Origin: Akkermansiaceae bacterium
GTDB lineage: Bacteria > Verrucomicrobiota > Verrucomicrobiia > Verrucomicrobiales > Akkermansiaceae
Reading direction: 5' to 3'
Assembly: GCA_947491475.1 (NCBI GenBank)
Contig: CANLKN010000019.1
Span: 1-46,592, forward strand
Length of the DNA: 46,592 bases
The position numbers and the translations under genes are program-made. Below are positions 27,520 to 36,521 of this stretch, piece after piece. The notes beneath the pieces were generated by a model. It was not told the DNA's origin. It saw nothing but the letters and a program-made list of their open reading frames with translations, and searched no databases. Position 1 is the first letter of the stretch. Each line of letters begins with the position of its first letter.

Positions 27520-29984
27520 AATTCCTGCTCATGATCCTTAGCGCCTCCCTCTACTTGGCTGGAAGCACCGTCAGTAACGCTGATGCCTCTTTGCCCTCCG
27601 ATGCGGCCAATAGCACGCTCCGCGATAATGCCATAGAACGCTTTTTGTCGCGAATCGGTGTGACAACGACCGCAACACCTCACACTCCGGTCGTTCTGCA
27701 GCAGTCGAGCCAGGAGTGGAAACAACTCACCCCCAACAAAAGTTCCCACCTGCTCTCGCAACTGAAAATTGGAGATCAGTCCTATGAAAAGGGACTCGGG
27801 GCACACTCAAAGGGCCTGGCCGTCTTCCGGTTCAACACCCCATTCGTGCGTTTTGTTGCGGATGTTGGCATCGACAACAACATCGAAACGGCGAAGCATC
27901 GCGGCAGTGTCGAGTTCGTGGTCAAAGCGGGCGACCAAGAGGTCGCGAGGTCGCCTGTGATGCGCGGTTCAGACGCGGCCTATCGAATCGACGTGCCGCT
28001 TGACGGGGTTAAGGAATTATCGCTGATCACCACGGACGCGGGGGACGGGATTGATTACGACCAAGCGGATTGGGCAGAGGCACGGGTCATCGATTCGAGC
28101 GGGAATGTTGTCTATCTGGGAGATGTGCTTTCTTCTGACTCGCCGTTCCTGAGCCAGCAGGGAATCCCTGCATCATTCGTATACGATGGACAAGCCTCCC
28201 AAAAACTCCTCACACAGTGGCCCCGTGAAGCGACCCAGCGGACAGAGGAGGACGGACGAACCGTGCATGAACTGACATGGCGCGAACCGGGAGGAGGGCT
28301 GGTGGCAACGTGGCGTGTCGAGGTGCTTCCGCATGCATCGGCAATGGAGTTCCGCTGGATTTTCAGAAATGAAGGTAATCAGCCGACAAAGACATTGTCC
28401 GAAATCCGTGCGATGAATCTCACTTCCCGTGTTACCAGAGGCAACGCCAGGCTTCTAAAAAGTCTGGGCGGGTTGCTGGAAACGGGCTTTACCGTCACCG
28501 AACTCCCTTTAGAAAACGTGATTCTTTCTGCTGAAGGCGGGCGCTCCTCCAATCGCGACCTCCCCTTCTTCCTCCTCAGGGCACAACACGCGAATGAAGG
28601 CATATTGATCGGAGTAGGTTGGTCAGGGCAGTGGCAGGCCGACTTCGGCTACCCATCATCTCCCCACGATCTCGAGCTGAAAATTCATGTGCCCGGGACG
28701 ACACTGGTGCTGCCTCCAGGTGAAACCCTGTTGACCCCTTCAGTGCTCCTCGGCACGTTTTCCGGAAGCTTCGCCGAAGGTGGAAATGCACTGCGACGCA
28801 TTCTATTTGAAAACTACGTTCCAAAGCTAAGTGGAACCAAACCTCTGCCTCCGGTTTCTTGGAATTCCTGGTTTGTGCTGGGGAACACCATTAGTGAGGA
28901 AGTTCTCAAACGCCAAGCCGACGTGGCAGCAGAACTCGGAATAGAATACTTCTGCATCGATGCGGGATGGTTCGGCGATTTCGACCGGGATGTAGGGAAT
29001 TGGCAGCCAGATCCCGCACGCTTTCCCCAAGGCCTGCGCGGGATCGGTGATTACGTCCGGTCAAAAGGCATGAAAGTGGGGATATGGATGGAGCCCGAGA
29101 GAGCCAACCATGGCACTCAGTTTTCCCGCGAGCACCCGGAATGGCTTCAGGACATCCTCGTTCATCTTGCGAATCCGGAGGCGAGCGAATGGCTGTTCCA
29201 TGCAATGACGGAGATAATCAATGGGATAGGAGCCCAGTGGGTGCGCTTCGACTTCAATAGAGACCCGCTCGCCTTATGGGAGCAAATGGATACCCCGGAT
29301 AGCAAAGGATTGGCTCAGGCACGCTACATTGCGGCGTTGTATAATCTCTTGGATCGTTTGAAGGCTAAATATCCCGACCTCGTGATTGAAGGATGCTCCT
29401 CGGGCGGGCGCCGGATCGATTTAGAGACGCTCAAGCGCTCCCACACTCTTTGGAAGAGCGATAAGACTGATGATGTCTCCACCTTTTTGTTCCAGGGAAC
29501 GGGGGCAAACCAGTTTTTGCCCGGCGGGTTGCTCAATGCAAATCTACTCGAAATCGGCAGTGTGAAAGATGTTCAGAGCCTCTTCTGCGGTCCGCTCGGG
29601 TTCGGCGCGGATTGGCTCAATGTCCCACCCGACAAGCTCGCCATGGTAAAGGAACAGATTGCTTACTTTAAGAACATTCGACATCTGCTCAACAAGGACT
29701 TCTACGCTCTTTTGCCACAATCACTCGGTGGGGCAACTTGGACTGGCTGGCAGTTTCACGATCCGTCAACCGATGAGGCACTCTGCGTTTTAGTGCGTCC
29801 CGAAACCTCCCCGTATGGCAGCGCCATCCTTCCCCTGCACGGGTTCCAACCCGATCGGGATTACCTCGTCGCGCCGATGGGCAAGGAAGCTTTTACGCGC
29901 AAAGGCTCGAATTTGATGACTGGTTTGGAGGTCAGCCTGCCAGAGGCAGGCACTTCCACCGTGCTAAGCATCAGGCCCAAGTAA
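27516..29984 (+). CDS. Exported GH36 alpha-galactosidase with NPCBM domain (third, divergent)
   Basis: An 822-residue protein started at ATG 27516, overlapping the previous stop (ATGA); this start gives the signal peptide MKFLLMILSASLYLAGSTVS, while the longer frame upstream is shadow. An NPCBM domain spans about 50-210 (QSYEKGLGAHSKGLAVFRF, TTDAGDGIDYDQADW). The GH36 barrel has nucleophile Asp579 in WVRFDFNRDPLALW and acid/base Asp649 in LWKSDKTDD, closer to the canonical SDxTD than the two paralogues. GIWMEPERANHGT is the family's Trp-Met-Glu-Pro-Glu loop. It is clearly a different lineage from the two genes before it. Its DNA is less GC-biased than the flanking genes, hinting at separate acquisition. 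Confidence 0.85.
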   Translation: MKFLLMILSASLYLAGSTVSNADASLPSDAANSTLRDNAIERFLSRIGVTTTATPHTPVVLQQSSQEWKQLTPNKSSHLLSQLKIGDQSYEKGLGAHSKGLAVFRFNTPFVRFVADVGIDNNIETAKHRGSVEFVVKAGDQEVARSPVMRGSDAAYRIDVPLDGVKELSLITTDAGDGIDYDQADWAEARVIDSSGNVVYLGDVLSSDSPFLSQQGIPASFVYDGQASQKLLTQWPREATQRTEEDGRTVHELTWREPGGGLVATWRVEVLPHASAMEFRWIFRNEGNQPTKTLSEIRAMNLTSRVTRGNARLLKSLGGLLETGFTVTELPLENVILSAEGGRSSNRDLPFFLLRAQHANEGILIGVGWSGQWQADFGYPSSPHDLELKIHVPGTTLVLPPGETLLTPSVLLGTFSGSFAEGGNALRRILFENYVPKLSGTKPLPPVSWNSWFVLGNTISEEVLKRQADVAAELGIEYFCIDAGWFGDFDRDVGNWQPDPARFPQGLRGIGDYVRSKGMKVGIWMEPERANHGTQFSREHPEWLQDILVHLANPEASEWLFHAMTEIINGIGAQWVRFDFNRDPLALWEQMDTPDSKGLAQARYIAALYNLLDRLKAKYPDLVIEGCSSGGRRIDLETLKRSHTLWKSDKTDDVSTFLFQGTGANQFLPGGLLNANLLEIGSVKDVQSLFCGPLGFGADWLNVPPDKLAMVKEQIAYFKNIRHLLNKDFYALLPQSLGGATWTGWQFHDPSTDEALCVLVRPETSPYGSAILPLHGFQPDRDYLVAPMGKEAFTRKGSNLMTGLEVSLPEAGTSTVLSIRPK

Positions 29985-30000
29985 GTCCCAGCCCCTCAAA

Positions 30001-32778
30001 ATGAAAGGACAACAACACATAAAAATTGCCTTAACCAGTCTAGCCCTCCTCGCCACCACGATCTTCGGTGCGGCCATGCCGCCACAGTCGACATCCCTGC
30101 CGGTTCCCGGTGCGATTGACGTGATCGATCTCGCGTCCGATACGGAGTGGACGCTCCGGTTGGACGACGGTGCACCGCGGCCCATCAAGGTGCCGGGTGG
30201 TGGTTGGAATTCGGATCTGCAGAATCCCCCCATTCAGGTCATGCGGGAGGTAAAAGACTTCGTTCGATATGAACGGGAATTCACTCTACCCGAAAGTGCG
30301 GCTGGCAAGGCGGTGAGACTCCGCTTCGGTGCGGTCGCCCATGGTTGCGAGGTGTTTCTTGATGGGCAAAAAGTAGGGGAGCACCATGGGCCGCAGGTGG
30401 CTTTCGAAATGGATCTGACTGCCTTTGCGGCACCCGGTAAAATCCAAGCCTTGCAAGTGAAGGCGTATCACCGGCGGCACTATATTCCTTCAGGCGATAA
30501 GACCGCCGATGTCGCGGTAGGCTGGGACTTCCCGAATGGGGATGACGACGCTAGTGTGGCCGAGGCCAATGCATGGTGTCATGACTGGCACGGTCAATCG
30601 AAGGTTGCTTATGGCATCTGCCGCTCGGTGGATCTGGTCATCCTGCCTGCGGTGCATGTGACGGAAATGTTCGTGCGACCATCGGTGGCCAAGCAGGAGT
30701 TTTCCGCGGATGTCTGGGTTCGCAACACCACAGACACAAGGCGGACTTTCAATGTGGGCGGCGCGTTTTCTTCATGGAACCAGCGCGAGTGGAAATATCC
30801 CACTGTGCCACAGGCAGTGGTTGCGATTCCGCCTCAATCGACGGTGAAGGTGACTCTCGGGCCTGTTCCATGGATCGCCGGACGAGAAAGCTACTGGTGG
30901 CCTAACATTCCATTCCGCGAGGATTACCTAGCGCAGCTACATTTCCTAAATCTCGAAATTAAGGATGGCGAAATCCTGTTGCAACGGTATCCGCAGCGCT
31001 TTGGTTTCGTCGAACATTCAGAAGGAAGTCATTACTACCAAGTCAATGGCGTGAGGGTGAATGGATTCAGCGATGCAAGCGCGGAAGGGCAAGTCAGTCA
31101 TTTTGATTCCTACAGCTCACCCGCGTGGTTGTCGCCGACCGGTCCGGGCACCGGTGCGCCGGAGTCATGGCGGAGATACATGCGGGTCGGCATCAATACG
31201 AATCGCCTTCATTGTTCGCCGCCGACCGAATATATGATGCAGGCGGCGGACGAGGTGGGGTTCCTGCTGATTCCCGAAGCCCCGATCTGGGGCAATAATT
31301 TGAGCCGCTACAGCGTGCGATACACTCCGCAAACCTATCACGATCTCGCCCGCGCCTGCCGGAACCATCCGAGCACCGCACGATACTCGCTCACCAATGA
31401 AGTGCGCGAGCCACGCTCCGAGTTGAAGGAAAAATGGCCGTGGCGCGCCGCCATCGACGACCTGCGTGAGGTGGATGACATTCACCCGCTGGTTTACGAA
31501 CTTCACCTTCAGTCCTCGGGAAAAATCGATGGGATCAAGGGCGGACATGCGTTCATCATGGAACATTACACCGACATCCATGAAAAGATCGGAGCAGACA
31601 AAGGCATCCGCGGGATGGGTGAGCATTTCTGGGGACGCAACAGCATGGGCGAATTCGCCGTGGGTGCCCGGACCTTGCGGGTGAACGGCTGGTGCTATCT
31701 CTCGGGCTGGAGTTGGTTGAACTACTGGCCGAATTTCCTTCAAGGCATGAACCATGACCTTCACGCCTGGAAGCCGCAGAACCATGCTGACCGCCGTGAC
31801 GGAATTGACGGATGGAACTCTCCGATCGTGGAATTCACCCGCCGCAGCCTCGATCCCTATTTGGTCCAGGATCTAGATATTCTCAAACAGAACCCAGGCG
31901 TTCCCATCGAACTCTCCGGCGGTGGCATTCAATGGCCCTATCAGAATCCTGTTTGCATCGCGGGAAGACCGGTGGAACGAAGCATCGCGGTCTTTAATGG
32001 CGGACTCGAAGGCAACCGTCTCACGCTTTCATGGGAACTGCATTGGGATCAACCGGATGGCCCACAGGCCGCAGCGGGAGGGAAGGTCGAGTGCTCGATT
32101 GAGCCTGGGTTCCATGCCACACCGAAGATCACCTTTGCTGCTCCGATGTTGGAAGGTGGCAGGGAAAAGCGGAACCTCTATCTGGTTCTGCAATCCACCA
32201 AGGACGGTCGGGTGGTTTTCCGGGATGACACGCTCTGCTTCAATGTTCTCGCAAAGGAGAGTGCCAGTTCCGCACGCCTGGTCGCCCTTGCCGGACCCGC
32301 CGATGGAAACTGGCGGGGCAAGCTCGGCATGGAAGGACATCTCCTGGTCGGCCGGGAAAACGAAATGCCGGGCTTCGCCAGCTTTACTTGGAAGAGCGGC
32401 AGTGTCTGGGTCTATGAAAAACAGACGAGCGATGTCCGCGCCCTGGAGTTCTTTCAAAACGAAACGCCCCCCACCAACAGGGATCGCATCGCCGCAGCAC
32501 AATATGGCAATGAGGTCTCATACGAAATGGATGCGGGACCCCATCCACGACGGATGACGATCTATCAATTGGATTGGGACCATCAGGACCGCGAGCAGGT
32601 CGTGGAAATTCATGACTCAATCGATGGTCGTCTGTTGGACGAGCAGAAAGTGTCGAACTTTGAGGACGGCAAGTATTTGTGCTGGGATGTGCAGGGAAAT
32701 ATCCGTGTCACCATTCGCAAATCCAAGGGACCCAACGCCGTCTTGTCCGGCCTTTTCCTCGATCCCCACACCCAATGA
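30001..32778 (+). CDS. Exported GH2 glycoside hydrolase
   Basis: A 925-residue exported GH2 protein (MKGQQHIKIALTSLALLATT, cleavage near FGAAM). It has the jelly-roll domain (VRLRFGAVAHGCEVFLDGQK), an Ig-like domain and a TIM barrel. The acid/base is Glu467 in SLTNEVREP and the nucleophile Glu541 in GMGEHFWG, 74 residues apart. The GH2 Asn-Arg-His motif before the barrel is replaced by INTNRLHCSPPTEYMM, so the active-site entry differs from LacZ types and it need not be a beta-galactosidase; beta-mannosidase, beta-glucuronidase or another activity is possible. A C-terminal region of about 280 residues lacks a recognised domain. It starts 17 bases after the GH36 gene and its stop overlaps the next start (ATGA). 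Confidence 0.78.
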   Translation: MKGQQHIKIALTSLALLATTIFGAAMPPQSTSLPVPGAIDVIDLASDTEWTLRLDDGAPRPIKVPGGGWNSDLQNPPIQVMREVKDFVRYEREFTLPESAAGKAVRLRFGAVAHGCEVFLDGQKVGEHHGPQVAFEMDLTAFAAPGKIQALQVKAYHRRHYIPSGDKTADVAVGWDFPNGDDDASVAEANAWCHDWHGQSKVAYGICRSVDLVILPAVHVTEMFVRPSVAKQEFSADVWVRNTTDTRRTFNVGGAFSSWNQREWKYPTVPQAVVAIPPQSTVKVTLGPVPWIAGRESYWWPNIPFREDYLAQLHFLNLEIKDGEILLQRYPQRFGFVEHSEGSHYYQVNGVRVNGFSDASAEGQVSHFDSYSSPAWLSPTGPGTGAPESWRRYMRVGINTNRLHCSPPTEYMMQAADEVGFLLIPEAPIWGNNLSRYSVRYTPQTYHDLARACRNHPSTARYSLTNEVREPRSELKEKWPWRAAIDDLREVDDIHPLVYELHLQSSGKIDGIKGGHAFIMEHYTDIHEKIGADKGIRGMGEHFWGRNSMGEFAVGARTLRVNGWCYLSGWSWLNYWPNFLQGMNHDLHAWKPQNHADRRDGIDGWNSPIVEFTRRSLDPYLVQDLDILKQNPGVPIELSGGGIQWPYQNPVCIAGRPVERSIAVFNGGLEGNRLTLSWELHWDQPDGPQAAAGGKVECSIEPGFHATPKITFAAPMLEGGREKRNLYLVLQSTKDGRVVFRDDTLCFNVLAKESASSARLVALAGPADGNWRGKLGMEGHLLVGRENEMPGFASFTWKSGSVWVYEKQTSDVRALEFFQNETPPTNRDRIAAAQYGNEVSYEMDAGPHPRRMTIYQLDWDHQDREQVVEIHDSIDGRLLDEQKVSNFEDGKYLCWDVQGNIRVTIRKSKGPNAVLSGLFLDPHTQ

Positions 32779-35700
32779 ACTCGTCTGACACCCGTTTCTA
32801 TATTATGATCATAAATTACATTGCACCATTCGTCGGTGTGGCGGCCCTCTTTCTGCCCCTACCGCTCTCCGCCGCGCCTCACGTCGTTTCGGATCCCGCT
32901 ACTTACATCGATGGAAAAAACCCCGAGGAGAGGTTCGCTGGCATTGCGGCGTATTGCGCGGCGCCGATCATCGGACAGGTGATCTCTCTTGACAGCAAGG
33001 ACGCTTGGGTGGTCTCAGCCGATCCTGCGAACGTCGGCAAAACGGAGAAATGGTTCACCTCTCCGAGGCCGGATGCGAAGCCCATCAGGGTTCCGGGGAT
33101 GATGCAGGAGACCCTGGGCGAATATCACGGAGTCGCGTGGTATTGGCGGACGGTCAACATCGCGGAGAACCCTCATCAGAACGGCAGATACATCATCCGT
33201 TTCTGGAGCATCGACTACTACGCCGACATCTACGTCAACGGCCAGTTCGTGGGCAACCATGAGGCCGCCGACACGATGTTCGAGCTGGACATCACCTCAG
33301 CAGTCAAACCGAACGCAGAGAACCTGATAGCGGTGCGGGTGATCAACCCTACGGACAAGGACATCGAGGGTTTTGTGATCGGCCAAACCCCGGGCAGGAA
33401 CCGGATAGCCAACTGGAGTCAAGGCTTTAGCTACAACGCTGGCGGGATTATGGACTCAGCAGAGATCCTCGTCACGGCTCCCGTCCGAGTCGAAGATCTC
33501 TACGTCAAACCGAACGCGAAGAGCGGAGTCATCGAGGTGGAGGTTAACGTGCGCAACGCGCTCGACAAGGCCGTGAAAGGTCATGTCGTCGCTACGGTCT
33601 CTGCAGCCGCGAGCGGCGAGACGGTTCACCTCAAGTCGGTCGCGCAGGACTTCAAGCCGGGAGATACCCTGGTGAAGGTGAGCGTGCCAGTCAATGACTT
33701 CAGGCTTTGGGACGTGAACGACCCCTACCTATACCGAGTGACAGCCAGGGTGGGCCACGGCGGATCGAACTCCGTGGATGAGAAGTCCACCAAGTGCGGA
33801 TTCCGGGATTTCCGCTTTGAGGATGGATACTTCAGGCTCAACGGAAAGCGCATCTTCATCAAGAGCGCCCACTTCGGCGGTGAAGTGCCGGCAACGTCGA
33901 TGGCGCCGTTTGATCCGGGCCTCGTTCGGAAAGACTTCCTCAATCTGAAGCTGATGGGATTCAATACGGCCCGGTGCATCGCGGGACTCGGCCGGAGATC
34001 GATCATGGACCTCGCCGACGAGATCGGGCTGATGGTCTATGATGAAAGTTATGCGTCATGGGGCCTGGTAGCATCGCCGAAGTTGGCCGAGCGGTGGAAG
34101 CAGGCCACGGAGGGGATGATCCGGCGCGACCGCAACCATCCCTGCGTCATTATGTGGGGTTTGCTGAACGAGACGAACTATGGCCCGGTGTTTATGCAGG
34201 CAGTCAACTCGCTCGGCTTTGTGAAAGCCATCGATGACACCAGAGTCGTGATGCTGAACAGCGGACGGTGGGACAACCAGATGGATGAAGGCCAGGCTGA
34301 GGCCGGCAAGATGCTCTTGCCGCAGGCGTGGGCCACCGGTCGGGGCTTCGTGGTCCCGTTTGTTGCGTGCAACCAGAGCGGGTCCCCGATCAATACAGAC
34401 GGCACGCTCTACCCCGCTGGGATGATTGCCATGCACGTCGGTCCCAGCGGCGAACCGGCCGCCCTCAGGTTCACTGCTCCCGCCGATGGTGAATACCAGG
34501 TAAAGGGAGCCTTCAAAGGCATAGCCGGGCCGCCCGCGACAGGTCCCTTCGCGACGGCTGCGATTTACGTCGTCGCCAATGGTGAGAAGGTGTTCTCGGA
34601 CAGGATCAACTGCGGTGGTAAGGGCAACGAGACCGCTTACGAGGGTAAGGTTGCGCTGAAGAAGGGCCAGACCGTTGAGATCCTCTCCGGGTCGGGCGAT
34701 GGAGCCTTCAAAAGCGACACGACGGGGATCGACTTCAAGATGACCGGTCCTGACGGGAAGGTCTATGACGCCGCGTCGAGCTGGTCGGTCGCGAACAAGA
34801 ACCCAAACGGAGTTTGGACTTATGGTTATGTCACGGAGAACAGCCAGGACGTGGGCAAGTTTGCCAAGTTCGATGGCGCATTCGACGGCAAAAGGCAGAG
34901 CATTGGGAGCCTCAGCAACCCAGGGTCCAAGGATTGGGAGGACGTGCTCGCGGACAAGCATCCCTACCAGACAAGTCTTAACGCGGAAGTGATCAACACC
35001 CTGCGGACCATCGGTGGAGGCACGAATCCGCTCTTCATATCGGAATACGGCTTCGGCAGCGCGAACAACCTGTTCCATTTGCTCGGGCACTACGATCAAC
35101 TGGACATCAAATACGTCTTCGACCGTGCCGCGCTCAACAATCTCTATGCCGGCTTCAGCGGCGACTGGAACCGCTGGAATCTCGCCGACACGTTCGGCAA
35201 TATGGAGAACTACTTCAGGCAGTGCATCGCTCTGTCGGCCGAAGGGCGGCTGATCGGAACGAGCGCGATCCGCTCCAACCCCAATGTCGTCGCGCACAGC
35301 CTGACGGCCTGCCACGATACGGTTCTCGCCGCCGAGGGCCTGATCACTTCGTTCCGAGAGCCCAAGCCGGGAATGTCAGACGCAATGACCGACGCCTGGG
35401 CACCACTGCGGTTTTCCGTGTTTGTGGAGCCGGTGCAGGTCTACAAGGGTGGAAGCGTCCATGTCGAAGCGGTGCTTGTGAACGAAGACGTGCTCAAGCC
35501 CGGCAAGTATCCGGTCCGGGTGCAGGTTATCGGACCTGATGGCTACCGGGCGCTCGATACAACGTTCGAGGTTGAGATAACCGCCATAACCAAGAGGCCG
35601 GAGCCTCCGTTCGCGCAGCTCGTATTCAAGCAGGACGTGAAGATCGACGGTCCCGCAGGCGAGTATGCGTTCTACGCTTTCTTCGACAAGGGCGCGGCGG

Positions 35701-36419
35701 CGGAAGGCGGAGAGTATAAGTTCTGGGTCGCTGACCCGGCGGCGATGCCGGCCGTGGCGTCCACCATCACGCTCTGGGGAGACGACAAGAATGTCGCGGC
35801 ATGGCTGGCGTCGAGAGGAATCAAGACGAAGCCGTTTGATGCGAACCAGACCGAGCGCGAAGTTATCCTGGTCGGCTGTGCGGCGGGTGCCGATTTCACC
35901 GAGCTTGCGAAGCATATTGCGAGAGGGTCGGCCGCCGTATTCCTGAGTCCGGAAGTCTTTGGCAAAGGAGGGAACCCCACGGCTATGCTTCCGCTGAAGA
36001 ACAAAGGCGGCATAGTAATTTCGAGCCCCTTTCTCTACCCGAACAACGACTGGGCGAAGAACCATCCCGCCTTCGCCGGTCTGCCGAAAGGCGTGATGGA
36101 CTACCAGTTCTACCGTGAGATACTTGGGAAATCATTCTGGTCCGGTCAGGACATTCCGGACGAGATCGTAAGCGGGATGATGAACACATCGTTAGGCTAC
36201 GTGTCTGGACTCACGGTCTGCGCCTACAGATTCGGTGAGGGCAAGTTCATGCTGAGCTCTCTGCAGCTACGGGACACCCTGTCGGGCACGACGTCTCATC
36301 CCGTTGCTGAGCGGATACTCCGAAACATGCTGGTGTGGGCGGAGTCTGGGACGAGCGCTCCGCTCGCCCCTCTCCCTGCGGATTTCGATGCCCAACTCAA
36401 AGTGATCGGATACGAATGA
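32775..36419 (+). CDS. Exported GH2-type enzyme with a domain inserted between its catalytic residues
   Basis: A 1214-residue protein started at ATG 32775 in the ATGA overlap; an internal ATG at 32805 (MIINYIAPFVGVAALFLPL) would also give a signal peptide. The GH2 jelly-roll (WYWRTVNIAE, SIDYYADIYVNGQFVG) and Ig-like domains are clear. The acid/base is Glu466 in GLLNETNYGP and the nucleophile Glu757 in LFISEYGFGS. They are 291 residues apart, against 67-74 in the other GH2 proteins of this window. The extra 220 residues (about 500-725) hold a beta-sandwich-like segment (LRFTAPADGEYQVKGAFKG) and NPNGVWTYGYV at 676-686. The C-terminal 370 residues hold Ig-like repeats and a region like a GATase-type fold (FMLSSLQLRDTLSG). 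Codons AGG and ATA are used more than in neighbours. Confidence 0.78.
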   Translation: MNSSDTRFYIMIINYIAPFVGVAALFLPLPLSAAPHVVSDPATYIDGKNPEERFAGIAAYCAAPIIGQVISLDSKDAWVVSADPANVGKTEKWFTSPRPDAKPIRVPGMMQETLGEYHGVAWYWRTVNIAENPHQNGRYIIRFWSIDYYADIYVNGQFVGNHEAADTMFELDITSAVKPNAENLIAVRVINPTDKDIEGFVIGQTPGRNRIANWSQGFSYNAGGIMDSAEILVTAPVRVEDLYVKPNAKSGVIEVEVNVRNALDKAVKGHVVATVSAAASGETVHLKSVAQDFKPGDTLVKVSVPVNDFRLWDVNDPYLYRVTARVGHGGSNSVDEKSTKCGFRDFRFEDGYFRLNGKRIFIKSAHFGGEVPATSMAPFDPGLVRKDFLNLKLMGFNTARCIAGLGRRSIMDLADEIGLMVYDESYASWGLVASPKLAERWKQATEGMIRRDRNHPCVIMWGLLNETNYGPVFMQAVNSLGFVKAIDDTRVVMLNSGRWDNQMDEGQAEAGKMLLPQAWATGRGFVVPFVACNQSGSPINTDGTLYPAGMIAMHVGPSGEPAALRFTAPADGEYQVKGAFKGIAGPPATGPFATAAIYVVANGEKVFSDRINCGGKGNETAYEGKVALKKGQTVEILSGSGDGAFKSDTTGIDFKMTGPDGKVYDAASSWSVANKNPNGVWTYGYVTENSQDVGKFAKFDGAFDGKRQSIGSLSNPGSKDWEDVLADKHPYQTSLNAEVINTLRTIGGGTNPLFISEYGFGSANNLFHLLGHYDQLDIKYVFDRAALNNLYAGFSGDWNRWNLADTFGNMENYFRQCIALSAEGRLIGTSAIRSNPNVVAHSLTACHDTVLAAEGLITSFREPKPGMSDAMTDAWAPLRFSVFVEPVQVYKGGSVHVEAVLVNEDVLKPGKYPVRVQVIGPDGYRALDTTFEVEITAITKRPEPPFAQLVFKQDVKIDGPAGEYAFYAFFDKGAAAEGGEYKFWVADPAAMPAVASTITLWGDDKNVAAWLASRGIKTKPFDANQTEREVILVGCAAGADFTELAKHIARGSAAVFLSPEVFGKGGNPTAMLPLKNKGGIVISSPFLYPNNDWAKNHPAFAGLPKGVMDYQFYREILGKSFWSGQDIPDEIVSGMMNTSLGYVSGLTVCAYRFGEGKFMLSSLQLRDTLSGTTSHPVAERILRNMLVWAESGTSAPLAPLPADFDAQLKVIGYE

Positions 36420-36521
36420 GACCGACAATTCTTACCTTTGAAGTTTTGGCACTACGAGCCAGCGTGGATGCCAACGATGAGGTTCCAGGAAATTCCCGCC
36501 CGCTAACGCAGGAATTCGGGC

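Noticed and set aside
36485-36521. Possible bidirectional terminator between the convergent GH2 and GH43 genes
   Set aside because: Only a six-base AATTCC/GGAATT stem with a long loop and no T-run was found.
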